From assembly GCA_030278955.1 (NCBI GenBank), contig JAOANR010000003.1:33292080-33356079 (forward strand): 64,000 nucleotides of DNA, in the 5' to 3' direction. The position numbers were made by a program, and so were the translations under genes. Shown here piece by piece: positions 1 through 8,536 of the stretch. Every line of letters starts with the position of its first letter. The stretch's first letter is position 1. The DNA is from Hygrophila difformis. Lineage: Eukaryota > Streptophyta > Magnoliopsida > Lamiales > Acanthaceae. The notes under the pieces were generated by a model. It did no database searches. It had not been told where the DNA came from and saw only the letters and a program-made list of their open reading frames with translations.

Positions 1-60
1 GACTTCTTTTCTCATCGGATTAACTTCTTATTTTATATCCTAAAATTAACGGGTATTACA
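1..60 (-). repeat. Fragment J: 5' end of a (-) LTR running off the left edge
   Basis: The last bases before position 61 read GGGTATTACA, which on the minus strand is the TGTAATACCC start of an LTR. The 60 bp closely resemble the corresponding ends of the Tek-F LTR (to 46161) and the Tek-I LTR (to 56391). A polypurine tract follows at once, so this is the 3' LTR of a minus-strand element whose remainder lies outside the window. Confidence 0.8.
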
Positions 61-324
61 ATCTACCCCCCCTTAAGAATCAACTTCGTCCTCGAAATTG
101 TGCTTTATCATCTCGCGAGTTCGGGAATTGTTTGATTCAGCGATTGTATTATTGTGTGTTGTTGTTTGTTATTATTTGACTGTACCCAGAATTGAAATTT
201 CCAAGTTGCCTACGTACCTCGTGAAGGGATCAAGTCATTACGTAGTTCAAAACAATTGGAATTTGTTTATTTGGGGTACAAAATATTCGGACAAAAATAT
301 CCGGAAATATTCGGGCCGTTACAT
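61..324 (-). mobile_element. Fragment J: polypurine tract and 3' untranslated region
   Basis: This matches Tek-F 46162-46415 and Tek-I 56392-56650 in order: polypurine tract (about 61-76), a hairpin with loop AGGA, and the conserved CTACGT...ACGTAG inverted repeat. Homology stops at about 321-325, exactly where the others continue into the chromodomain-coding end of pol. From there a different LTR in the opposite orientation begins, so this is a rearrangement junction. No coding sequence remains. Confidence 0.75.
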
Positions 325-893
325 TACGCTTTTAAATCGAGCCCTTAAATTATGTATTCTCGTCTTGAGTAAATTAATCGTGTTCTTTCGCTGCAAGTAT
401 CTATGAATTTTTAAATTAATTTTCGTAATGCATGAAAAGTGTAATTTTAATTAAACACATGTAACCCCTTAAATTATTTAGTTAGGGACTAACTTATTCG
501 GTATATTTTTATACTGATAAACCCGTTGTTATTTTTCTTTTACAGAGTATGTCGAGTGACGCATGTTCATGCATTGGGGGAAACTATTTCATAGACATTT
601 TTATTTCTTGCACTTTAGTACTGTTTTAAAACGGGCCTGTTAAACCCGAGTTTTGGCCATGTCGGCCGTGATTACTTTTCCGCTGCATTTACTCTATTTC
701 GTGCATGGATGATTACTACTTCCGTATTTTGAATTAAGTATTATTATTTTCCGGAGTCATTATTAAATGTTTTTTTAAATCTTTTGCGTACCCATAGGCC
801 TTGCATTTCCTTAGCGAGCTCGGGAAGCCGTGTCTTGCTAGGGAGATGTGGCGGTGACATCCCGGCCTGGGTTATCAAATCCGGGGTGTTACA
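325..893 (+). repeat. Fragment K: 3' part of a plus-strand LTR
   Basis: This is similar to the 3' portion of the Tek-B LTR. It contains the TATATTTTTATA hairpin region (about 500-520), a pyrimidine tract ending TTTTACAG|AGTATG (about 531-551), and the terminal block ending GGGGTGTTACA at 893. The 5' part of the LTR is missing and no primer-binding site follows, so it is a truncated 3' or solo LTR. It is the same family as fragment L but inverted relative to it. Confidence 0.75.
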
Positions 894-1004
894 CACATGC
901 AATCCCCCCACTTTAAATTTAATTTATGTATGCGTTTATTTATCCATGGGTTTTAAAAATAAAATTATCCTCATGGATAATCCAAAAGTTAAGGGAAAAA
1001 ATTT

Positions 1005-1080
1005 TGGGCCATTACATTGGGCCAAAATAATTGGGCTTAACATAATAATTAAATATTGGGCTAGAAATCTCTTTGGGCTT
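1005..1080 (-). promoter_or_regulatory. Cluster of TGGGCY (site II-like) motifs in fragment L leader
   Basis: At least five TGGGCC/TGGGCT hexamers occur on the plus strand in about 75 bp. Equivalent clusters sit in the leaders of Tek-B, Tek-E and Tek-I. In plants TGGGCY is the site II element bound by TCP factors. A function here is inference. Confidence 0.4.
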
Positions 1081-1187
1081 AAAATAATAGTTTTAAAAAT
1101 AATAATGGATTTAAAAGTAATGGTTTCTAAATAATACTAGTTTAAAAATAATGGTTTAAAATAATAATAGTAGCTTAACAAAATATT

Positions 1188-1203
1188 CCGGGCTCTGATA
1201 CCA
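1188..1203 (-). other. Primer-binding site, fragment L (initiator Met tRNA type)
   Basis: The minus strand reads TGGTATCAGAGCCCGG three bases inside the LTR end at 1207. This is the same complement of the initiator tRNA-Met 3' end seen in every other element here. Confidence 0.85.
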
Positions 1204-1206
1204 ACT

Positions 1207-1997
1207 TGTAACACCCTGTATTTGGTAAGCCAGGCCGGGATGCCACCGCCACACCTCCCTAGCAAGACACGACAATTCGAGCTCGCTAAAGAGATGCAAG
1301 GCTATGGGTACTTAAAAGATTTTCGAATATTGAGTCCGGAATAATAATACTTAATTTCAAAATACGAGATAGTAATCATCCATGCACGCAATAGAGTAAG
1401 TAATGCAGCGGAAAGTAACCGCGGCCAACATAGCCAAAACTCGGGTTCAACAGGCCCGATTAAACAGTATTAAAAATGCAGGAAATGAAAATGTTCATGA
1501 AATGTTTCCCCCAATGCATGATCATGCATCATTCGACATACTCTGTAAAAGAAAATAACAACGGGATTATCAGTATAAAGATATACCGAGTAAGTCAGTT
1601 CCTAACAAAACAATTAAGGGGTTACGTGTGTTTATTTAAAAATAGATATTTCATGCTTCAATGGAAATATTTAAAATTCATAATCAAACTTGCAGCGAAA
1701 AAACATAATTAAGTACACGAGAAAAGAATACCAAATTAAAAGGCATAATTAAGAAGCGTAATTTTAAAAGCGTGATAAATAAATACAGCTTAGTTAAATA
1801 CACACACAAGTCTTTTAATATTATCCCGCTAACTAAGAAGATGACACCACACAAGGGAGATCACTAACGAGGCAATCTCAAATCGTAGGACCACTAACGA
1901 GGAAGTCCAAATAAAAGGGAGACCACTAACGAGGCAGTCTCAATGATCGTAGGACCACTAATGAGGCAATCAAAATAAACACAGCGCGCGAGATCAC
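1207..1997 (-). repeat. Fragment L: truncated 5' LTR
   Basis: It begins TGTAACACCC next to the primer-binding site and resembles the Gag-C and Tek-B LTRs. It contains a minus-strand acceptor-like CTTTTACAG|AGTATG (about 1540-1556) and hairpin units from 1857. It ends abruptly at GCGCGAGATCAC (1997), inside a hairpin unit, where LTR-D sequence begins. The deletion junction removed the start of both LTRs. Confidence 0.75.
1857..1997 (-). repeat. Hairpin-unit array in fragment L LTR
   Basis: About four units of the CTCGTTA-loop hairpin family described for Tek-B occur here: 1857-1879, then units near 1892, 1922 and 1954, with a fifth cut by the junction at 1997. Two of them carry mutations (aggaagtcc, aatgaggc), so this array is more decayed than those in Tek-B and Gag-C. 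Confidence 0.7.
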
Positions 1998-2205
1998 GAA
2001 ACTTGTTTGTTAGTGTGTTGGCGAGCTACTGCTCGAATTTCAGAATTTTTGGTCATGAAATGGATTTTTAAATGATGTTGGAGCGAACAGCGTCCCGGAA
2101 TAGTATATATTTGAAAAACTTACTAAATTTGTGAAATTGGTCTTTCTAAACAAAGAGAAGATTAAAACATTGTGGTTTATGACTAAGCTGGATACTATCA
2201 ATGTT

Positions 2206-2370
2206 TTCTACGGCTTGTGGACATAAGTGCCCAAGTATATAACTAGTGGACGTAAGAGCCAGCGAAACATTGATCGTATGGCTAGCATAACTCTATTAAA
2301 AGATCGACCATGATACTTGTGGACATAAGAGCGCAAGCGTAAGGCTGGCGGACATAAGAGCCCTAGCGAT
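2206..2370 (+). repeat. Repeated GTGGACATAAG hairpin units in LTR-D
   Basis: Four imperfect units share the core TGGACATAAG and have complementary ends, such as CTTG...CAAG at two of them and CTGG...CTAG (one G-T pair) at another. They are related to the two units at 14479-14573 in Tek-A and lie in the same relative LTR position as the hairpin arrays of the other families. Confidence 0.5.
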
Positions 2371-2402
2371 GGTGATCTGTAAAAGAAATGAGACGAGACA
2401 TT

Positions 2403-2407
2403 GATAA
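2403..2407. other. Target-site duplication of Gag-C (GATAA), left copy
   Basis: GATAA directly precedes the Gag-C LTR at 2408 and is repeated at 42386-42390 directly after the other LTR end. A perfect 5-bp duplication is normal for Ty3/gypsy integration. Confidence 0.9.
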
Positions 2408-3079
2408 TGTAACACCCCGGATTTGATAACCCAGGCCGAGGTGTCACCGCCGCACCTCCCTAGCAAGACACGGTTTCTCCGAGCTTGCTAAAGAGATGCA
2501 AGGCTATGAGCGTTGGAAAATGTTTTAAAAGCAAGTCCGGAATTACTTAAAAATAACAATGTAATATCATCCATACATGATAAAAATAATAAGTTGCAGC
2601 GGAAATTAAAATACAGGGGAGACATGGCCAAAACTCGGGTTAACAAGCCCGTATGCATGTCATGTAAAACAAATACTTAAATGCCCAAAGTAATCCCCCG
2701 ATGCATGATCATGCTCCGTACTCTGTAATGGAAAAATGAACAACGGGTTTTATCAGTATATAAAATACTGAGTAAGTTAATCCCTAACTAACAATTTAAG
2801 GGGTTACATGTGTTTAATTGAAATTACACTTTTCATGCGTTACGAAATTAATTTAAAATTCATAGTTTACTTGCAGCGGAAAAGCATGAATAATTTATTC
2901 AAGACGAGAATACATAATTTAAGGACTTAATTTAAAAGCATAATTTAAAACATAATTTCACACGCGTAATTTGAATATATAATTTAAAAACATAGTAAAT
3001 ACGATTTAAGCGTAAATAAACACTCACACAAGTCTTTTATATTTCATCCCGTAAACTAAGAAGAGGACACCACACAAGG

Positions 3080-3545
3080 GAGATCACTAACGAGGCAATC
3101 TCAAAAATCACAATCAGTTAGCCGGTGAACCGGCGGCCGCAGCCATATCAGTATTGACTGCCGTTTTGGCTAGCCATGTGTATCTACCGTCAATTTGACA
3201 GGCATGTATATCAACTGTCATTTGACAGGCCTTTCAAACGGTTTCACTACCACTCGGGCAGGCCGTGTATTTCCCACTGCCGATTTGGCAGGCCATGTGC
3301 ACAACTACCGTTTTGGCATAGTAAGGAGACCACTAACGAGGCAGTCTCAATAATCGTAGGACCACTAACGAGGCAGTCCAAATAAGGGAGACCACTAACG
3401 AGGCAGTCTCAAAGATAGTAGGACCACTAACGAGGCGATCCAAAAAGATAGTAGGACCACTAACGAGGCGATCCACAAATACAGCGCGCGAGATCACTAA
3501 CGAGGCAATCTCAGATAGTAAGGAGACCACTAACGAGGCAGTCTC
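3080..3545 (-). repeat. Covarying hairpin array, Gag-C 3' LTR (8 units)
   Basis: Units lie at 3080-3102, 3326-3348, 3359-3379, 3388-3410, 3421-3441, 3454-3474, 3490-3512 and 3523-3545. On the minus strand each has arms such as GAGACTGC / GTGGTCTC or GAGATTGC / GTGATCTC around the constant loop CTCGTTA, or the 7-bp variants GGATCGC / GTGGTCC. The stem is kept by paired changes (C-G to T-A). Linkers are short and A-rich. Confidence 0.85.
3150..3320 (-). repeat. Second hairpin array in Gag-C 3' LTR
   Basis: Short inverted repeats recur here. CTGTCA-TT-TGACAG lies at 3215-3228 and CTGCC-GATTT-GGCAG at 3277-3291, with decayed versions near 3161 and 3306. Flanks such as GGCCATGTG also repeat. A GCCGG-TGAA-CCGGC hairpin lies just before (about 3120-3135). 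The block fills the gap between units 1 and 2 of the CTCGTTA array. Confidence 0.6.
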
Positions 3546-5578
3546 AAAGATAATGATAGTATGAAGATCGGCTCAGCCTAGTGAACGGGATTTTTCGAAA
3601 GTTCGTATTTCAAAGTTATCAAATGGTCGATATCGCGTTTTCATAGTTCGAGTTTCCTCAAGTTCGAAAAATCCTATTCGAGGCAGTTTACGCCTTTCTT
3701 AATTTAAAATTCGTCTTTTCTCCAAAAATTCTGAAACTTTGTCAGTAATTCAAAAACACACACACGAACAACTTTCATGTTTTAAGTTTTTGGAAATAAG
3801 GTTCCGAAGTGAGTTGAAATTCGAGTTTATTGCAAAGATTAATTTATGTCTTGAAAACTGTTTTCGTCACAGGTTCGTGCAACGCCGATTAAAAATTCAT
3901 TTCAAAACCAATCGATGTGAAATTTTTACAATAACTACACGACACATTAAGGAACAACTTTCGTGTTTTAAGAATTTGGAAATAATGAATTCTTGGTACT
4001 CAAAAATCGAGTGCAACTCACTGCATACTCATGGCCCTTAAAACGATTTCAAAACAGTTTTAAAAACTCGGCCGTTTGACATATCAAATGAAAACCAAAA
4101 TCCGTGAAATTTTATATGCATAATCTAGACACAATTATCTACAACTTTTGTTTAGGAATGCAAAGTTAAATCATTCGAAAAATGGGTGAAAAACATGCAT
4201 CAAGTTGAATGAAGGAATCTGTCACAGAATTAAATTGTTCGGTTCGATACAGAAAGTTCACGGCGAAAATTGGGATAGCAAAACTTAATGTCAACGGCTG
4301 AAATTTGGACACAAGATAGATAAAGGTGTTAGGAACAACTTTTATGTTGAAAAGTTTTCGGTTTGAATTCCCGAAGGTCAAGTTTTTGGCGAGTCTTTAA
4401 AATTGGACGAAAATAGGGTTCTTGAAAACCGATTTTTGTTACAAGCCTATATCTCGAGATTTAAACAACAAACAACCACGAAAATTTGTGAGTAAGGTTT
4501 TAACTTACTTAGTTAGAGAATAGGGTCGCTGGATTGGGTTTCCGGATGTCCTAGGGTCACGACGAACGGCCAACTTCTCCGATCGCTTTTTGTTCGTTTT
4601 CCGACGTGAAATCGTAGTAAGGAAAAAGGGTTAGAATCCTAGTTTCTGAGATATATGGACGAACTAAAACTTTGTACAATAGCTTACCAAGAATCTAGAG
4701 GGCAGGGCTTGGTTCCTTTCGCCTTGCCGTCGCCGGAATACTCGCCGGAAAGTCGATTCGGAGGGGTTTGACTTGGAGAGGAAGTTTGGGAGTGTTTAGG
4801 GTTTTGTTTTCTGAAACTATGGGTTGGGGGCGCCCAAATCTGTTCTTATGCCCTTCCCAATTGTTGTGATCGACTTGCCACCGATTGAGGTCGGATTTTT
4901 GGCAAGAAAATCGCCATGGAAGGAAAGTTTACACCTTCGGCACCTCTGGCGCGCTGGTGACGCGCACCTAAGCTTTTGCCCGCGCGGAGCACGCGCGACC
5001 AGCCTGGAGTCGCGATGTCTCCGTCCGCGCGGTGGCCGCGCGGCGGCGCGCGGCGGGCGCGGGCCGGTCGGACCGGCCGGTTCGGCGGTTCGCTTGCTCC
5101 GTCGGGTCTTTCCTCCTTTTCTCGATCGGGTTTCTATCCCCTACGTTTTCGGTTCGACTTTTCGGGTCATTTCTGGGGTTACGATTCCTTTCTGAATTTT
5201 ATTTTGACTCCAATGAATTTCATATTTGAAATCAAGAATTCGTCGAGTTCGAATCCGTCGGCTTGAATTCGTCGTCCTGTGGCTCCCGTGCAATAATTTA
5301 TCTAATTAAATTATTTCCGACTTCACGGGTTCTTGGAATTAAAATTCTTTTCCTTCTTGAATTTAATTCCAATTCTTTTGGGATTAATCCATGGAATATC
5401 TACGGGCTTCCTTTCCCTCTTTCATCCCATTTCGACTTGACCAAAATTTGGGTTCGAATTCTTTGAATTTATCGGTCACGCCATTTCCGAGCAATAATTT
5501 ATTGTAATAAATTATTTTCTTCTCGGAAATAAATTTTATTTCGTTTCTTTGGGCGTTGTAAAAACCCCGGGTATTACA

Positions 5579-5767
5579 GTCTACCCCCCTTAAGAATCAA
5601 CTTCGTCCCCGAAGTTGCGCCCTCGCTTTCTTTTGGGCTCAATTTAATGTTGGGGTATTTCCATCTACTTTCCTTAAGGATAAACGTCTTCCACAAGAAA
5701 TTTATTCCATTTCTTTGAACGTGAATTAAATTTCTCGGGTGTTACATCCTCTCCCCCTTAGGAATCA
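5579..5767 (-). mobile_element. Gag-C polypurine tract and 3' untranslated region (left part)
   Basis: Next to the LTR the minus strand reads CTTAAGGGGGGTAGAC (5579-5594), the polypurine tract. A hairpin (5598-5617; arms CAACTTCG / CGAAGTTG, loop GGGA) lies just upstream. A second tract followed by TGTAACACCCGAG sits at about 5740-5767. Tek-B is inserted at 5768 and the region resumes at 37325. Confidence 0.8.
5763..5767. other. Target-site duplication of Tek-B (AATCA), left copy
   Basis: AATCA precedes the Tek-B LTR and recurs at 37325-37329 after its other LTR. The site lies between the hairpin and the upstream polypurine tract of Gag-C. Confidence 0.9.
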
Positions 5768-6850
5768 TGTAACACCCGAGGAAAAACAAATTCAAATTGT
5801 TTTGAACTACGTCATGACTTGATCCCTTCACAGGGTACGTAGGCAGCTTAGAACTAATTTCTAAGTTCAGTCACGAAATAAATCACAAAATACATCACGA
5901 ATTAGATCACAAGGACGATAGGAGATGTTGGAACCAATTTAGACTAGGCTAAGTAGGACCCGGAAATGTTGCGAGCGATAAGCCGGACTCGTAACAAGAT
6001 TAAGGAGAAGATTCCGCAACGAAGACGACCCAGGGAATCGAGCTAACACGTAGAAAACCGATAGGGGAAAGCGAGGGAAGACCCGACGGAACACGCGGAT
6101 CGCCGAACCGGCCGGTCCGGCCGGCCCGCGCTGTCCGCGCGCCGCCGCGCGGCCACCGCGCGGCCAAGGGCGTCGCGACGCCAGGCCTGGCACGCGTGCT
6201 CCGCGCGACCATAGGGGTGGGTGCGCGCCACCTCCGCGCCAGAGGGGCTGAAGGTGTAATCTTTCCATTCGGGGGTGATTTTCTTGCCTAAATTACAATT
6301 CCCTTCGAGGGAAACCAAATTCCAGCCTTAAGGAAGGCTTAAGGGCGGCTGGGGAGCCTCAAAAGCCCTAATCCCACAGAAACCCATCCCCACCATACTT
6401 ACAAACTCCCTCTCCAAGCCAAACTCTACCGACGAAGCTTTCCGGCGAACATTCCGGCGACGACGAGGTGAACGGGACTGAGCCACGGCTTCATAGAACC
6501 TTGGTAAGTCTTAATATAGCGTTCCATCAGTCCATGAGTCTCCGAAACTCGAATTCTAACACTATTTCCTTACTACGATTTCACGTCGGAAAACGAACAA
6601 AAAGCGATCGGAGAAGTTGGCCGTTCGTCGTGACCCTAGGACGTCCGGGAACCCAATCCAGCGACCCTATCATCATTCTAAGTAAGTTAAAACCTTACTC
6701 ACAAATTTTCGTGGTTGTTTGTTGTTTAAATCTCGAGATATAGGCTTGTAACAAAAATCGGTTTTCAAAAACCCTATTTTCGTCCAATTTTAAAGACTCG
6801 CCAAAAACTCGACCTTCGGGAATTCAAACCGAAAACTTTTCAACATAAAA

Positions 6851-7470
6851 GTTGTTCCTAACACCTTTATCTATCTTGTGTCCAAATTTCAGCCGTTGAC
6901 ATTAAGTTTTGCTATCCCAATTTTCGCCATGAACTTTCTGTATCGAACCGAACGATTTAAATCTGTGACAGATTCCTTCATTCAACTTGATGCATGTTTT
7001 TCACCCATTTTTCGAATGATTTAACTTTGCATTCCTAAACAAAAGTTGTAGATAATTGTGTCTAGATTATGCCTATAAAATTTCACGGATTTTGGTGTTC
7101 ATTTGATATGTCAAACGGCCAAGTTTTTAGAACTGTTTTGAATTCGTTTTAAGGGCCATGAGTATGCAGTGAGTTGCACTCGATGTTTGAGTACCAAGAA
7201 TTCATTATTTCCAAAAACTTAAAACATGAAAGTTGTTCCTTAATGTGTCGTGTAGTTACTGTAAAAATTTCACATCGATTGGTTTTGAAATGAATTTTCA
7301 ATCGGCGTTGCACGAACCTGTGACGAAAACGGTTTTTGAGACATAAATTATTCTTTGCAACAAACTCGGATTTCAACTCACTTCGGAACCTTATTTCCAA
7401 AAACTTAAAACATGAAAGTTGTTCGTATGTGTGTTTTTGAATTACTGTAAAAATTTCAGAATTTTTGGAG
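6851..7470 (+). repeat. Imperfect ~190-bp periodic repeats in Tek-B 5' LTR
   Basis: Four copies of a motif starting AAGTTGT and continuing, 20-40 bases later, to TGTAAAAATTTCA or similar begin at 6851, 7045, 7232 and 7418, with spacings of 194, 187 and 186 bp. Copies are highly diverged from each other except for these words. Equivalent series occur in Tek-A (13641, 13830, 14025) and Tek-I (55011, 55195, about 55384). Confidence 0.65.
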
Positions 7471-7645
7471 AAAGGACGAATTTTAAATTAAAAAAAGGCG
7501 TAAACTGCCTCGAATAGGATTTTTCGAACTTGAGAAAACTCGAACTATGAAAACGCGATATCGATTATTTGATAACTCTGAAATACGAACTTTCGAAAAA
7601 TCCCGTTCACTAGGCTGAGCCGATCTTCATACTATCATTATCTTT

Positions 7646-7862
7646 GAGACTGCCTCGTTAGTGGTCTCCTTACTATCTGAGATTGCCTCGTTAGTGATCT
7701 CGCGCGCTGTATTTGTGGATCGCCTCGTTAGTGGTCCTACTATCTTTTTGGATCGCCTCGTTAGTGGTCCTACTATCTTTGAGACTGCCTCGTTAGTGGT
7801 CTCCCATTGTTTGGACTGCCTCGTTAGTGGTCCTATGTTGAGATTGCCTCGTTAGTGATCTC
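7646..7862 (+). repeat. Covarying hairpin array, Tek-B 5' LTR (7 units)
   Basis: Units lie at 7646-7668, 7679-7701, 7717-7737, 7750-7770, 7781-7803, 7813-7833 and 7840-7862. Four are 23-nt units with arms GAGACTGC / GTGGTCTC or GAGATTGC / GTGATCTC. Three are 21-nt units with arms GGATCGC or GGACTGC / GTGGTCC. All have the loop CTCGTTA. Every unit keeps a 7-8 bp stem, counting G-T pairs. Linkers are 6-15 nt. Confidence 0.88.
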
Positions 7863-8536
7863 CCGGTATGATGTCCTCTTCTTAGTTTACGGGATGAAAA
7901 GTAAAAGACTCGTGTGAGTGTTTCATTATGCTTAAATCGTATTTATCCTGTTTTTTTTTAATTATGCATTTAAAATTTACGCATCTTAATTTATGCTTTA
8001 AATTACGCTTTTAAAGTTAAGTTCTTTAATCATGTTTTCCGCTGCTAATAAATCATGTATTTTTAAATTCTCGTACGGTAAGCGAAATCTTTAGTTTAAA
8101 CACTTGTAACCCCTTTTATTTGTAGTTAGGGATTAACTTACTCAGTATATTTTTATACTGACAACCGTTGTCATTTCCTTTTTTTTACAGAGTACGACGA
8201 GTGACGCATTGCATATGCACTTGGGGGAAATCATAATGGACATTTTAAAATTTCTGCATCGTACTGTTTTTACCGGGTCTGTTAAACCCGAGGATTTGGC
8301 CATGTTGGCCGTGATTTTACTTTCCGCTGCACTTACTTTATTTATTTTCCGCGCATGATAATTTCTACTATCGTACTAAGTATTATAAATTTCCGGACTA
8401 AATCTTGAAATGTTTTAAATCTTTTTCATACCCACAAGCCTTGCATTCCCTTAGCGAGCTCGGGAAGCCGTGTCTTGCTGGGGAAATGCGGCGGTGACAT
8501 CCCGGCCTGGGTTATCAAATCCGGGGTGTTACAAGT

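Larger units (their letters stand above)
894..1206 (-). mobile_element. Fragment L: 5' untranslated region of a (-) element
   Basis: This AT-rich leader lies between a primer-binding site (1188-1203) and the place where a small pre-gag ORF would begin. Its (-) sense resembles the leaders of Tek-E and Tek-I, including the run of C near 902-908. No ORF remains because the sequence is cut at 894 by fragment K. Confidence 0.7.
1998..2407 (+). repeat. LTR-D: left remnant of a plus-strand LTR
   Basis: This sequence continues after Gag-C at 42391. Both flanks of Gag-C carry the 5-bp duplication GATAA (2403-2407 and 42386-42390). It holds several CTTGTGGACATAAG-type units (about 2206-2370) like those in the Tek-A LTR. 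The start of the LTR is lost at the junction with fragment L, so its own duplication cannot be seen. Confidence 0.7.
2723..4687 (-). other. Candidate intron inside Gag-C 3' LTR
   Basis: In element sense the donor is CTTG|GTAAGC (4687) and the acceptor is a T-rich tract ending CATTACAG|AGTACG (2723), a span of 1965 nt. Five other LTR families show the same donor and acceptor arrangement. Splicing itself is inferred. Confidence 0.45.
2408..5578 (-). repeat. Gag-C 3' LTR (3171 bp)
   Basis: The minus strand begins TGTAATACCC at 5578 and ends GGTGTTACA at 2408. It contains a GC-rich palindromic block (about 5020-5090), a donor-like GGTAAG (intron start 4687), imperfect ~190-bp repeats, hairpin arrays (3080-3545) and an acceptor-like TTACAG (2723). 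It is 33 bp shorter than its partner, exactly one hairpin unit. Confidence 0.92.
6504..8190 (+). other. Candidate intron inside Tek-B 5' LTR
   Basis: The donor CTTG|GTAAGT is at 6504 and the acceptor, a run of eight T then ACAG|AGTACG, is at 8190 (1687 nt). TTAACTTACTC (about 8130) is a plausible branch-point region. The same pair occurs in Gag-C, Tek-A, Tek-F, Gag-H and Tek-I although their sequences have diverged. No transcript evidence is available here. Confidence 0.45.
5768..8533 (+). repeat. Tek-B 5' LTR (2766 bp)
   Basis: TGTAACACCC...GGTGTTACA. In order it contains: the conserved CTACGT...ACGTAG inverted repeat (about 5810-5850), a GC-rich palindromic block (about 6095-6180), donor GGTAAGT (6503/6504), four ~190-bp periodic repeats (motif starts 6851, 7045, 7232, 7418), a seven-unit hairpin array (7646-7862), a CAGTATA-TTTT-TATACTG hairpin (about 8141-8160), acceptor TTTTTTACAG (8190) and the conserved terminal block. 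Confidence 0.92.

Noticed and set aside
4824..5195. Arg/Pro/Gly-rich ORFs in several GC-rich LTR blocks (also near 5939-6318, 34730-35109, 41631-42073)
   Set aside because: They overlap each other in several frames, lie in both LTR copies and follow the GC-rich palindromic block. Composition alone explains them.
7646..7862. Repeat-spacer pattern that superficially looks like a CRISPR array
   Set aside because: Linkers are short, similar to each other and of variable length, arms of the repeats differ, and the array lies in a plant LTR present in two identical copies. No cas genes.
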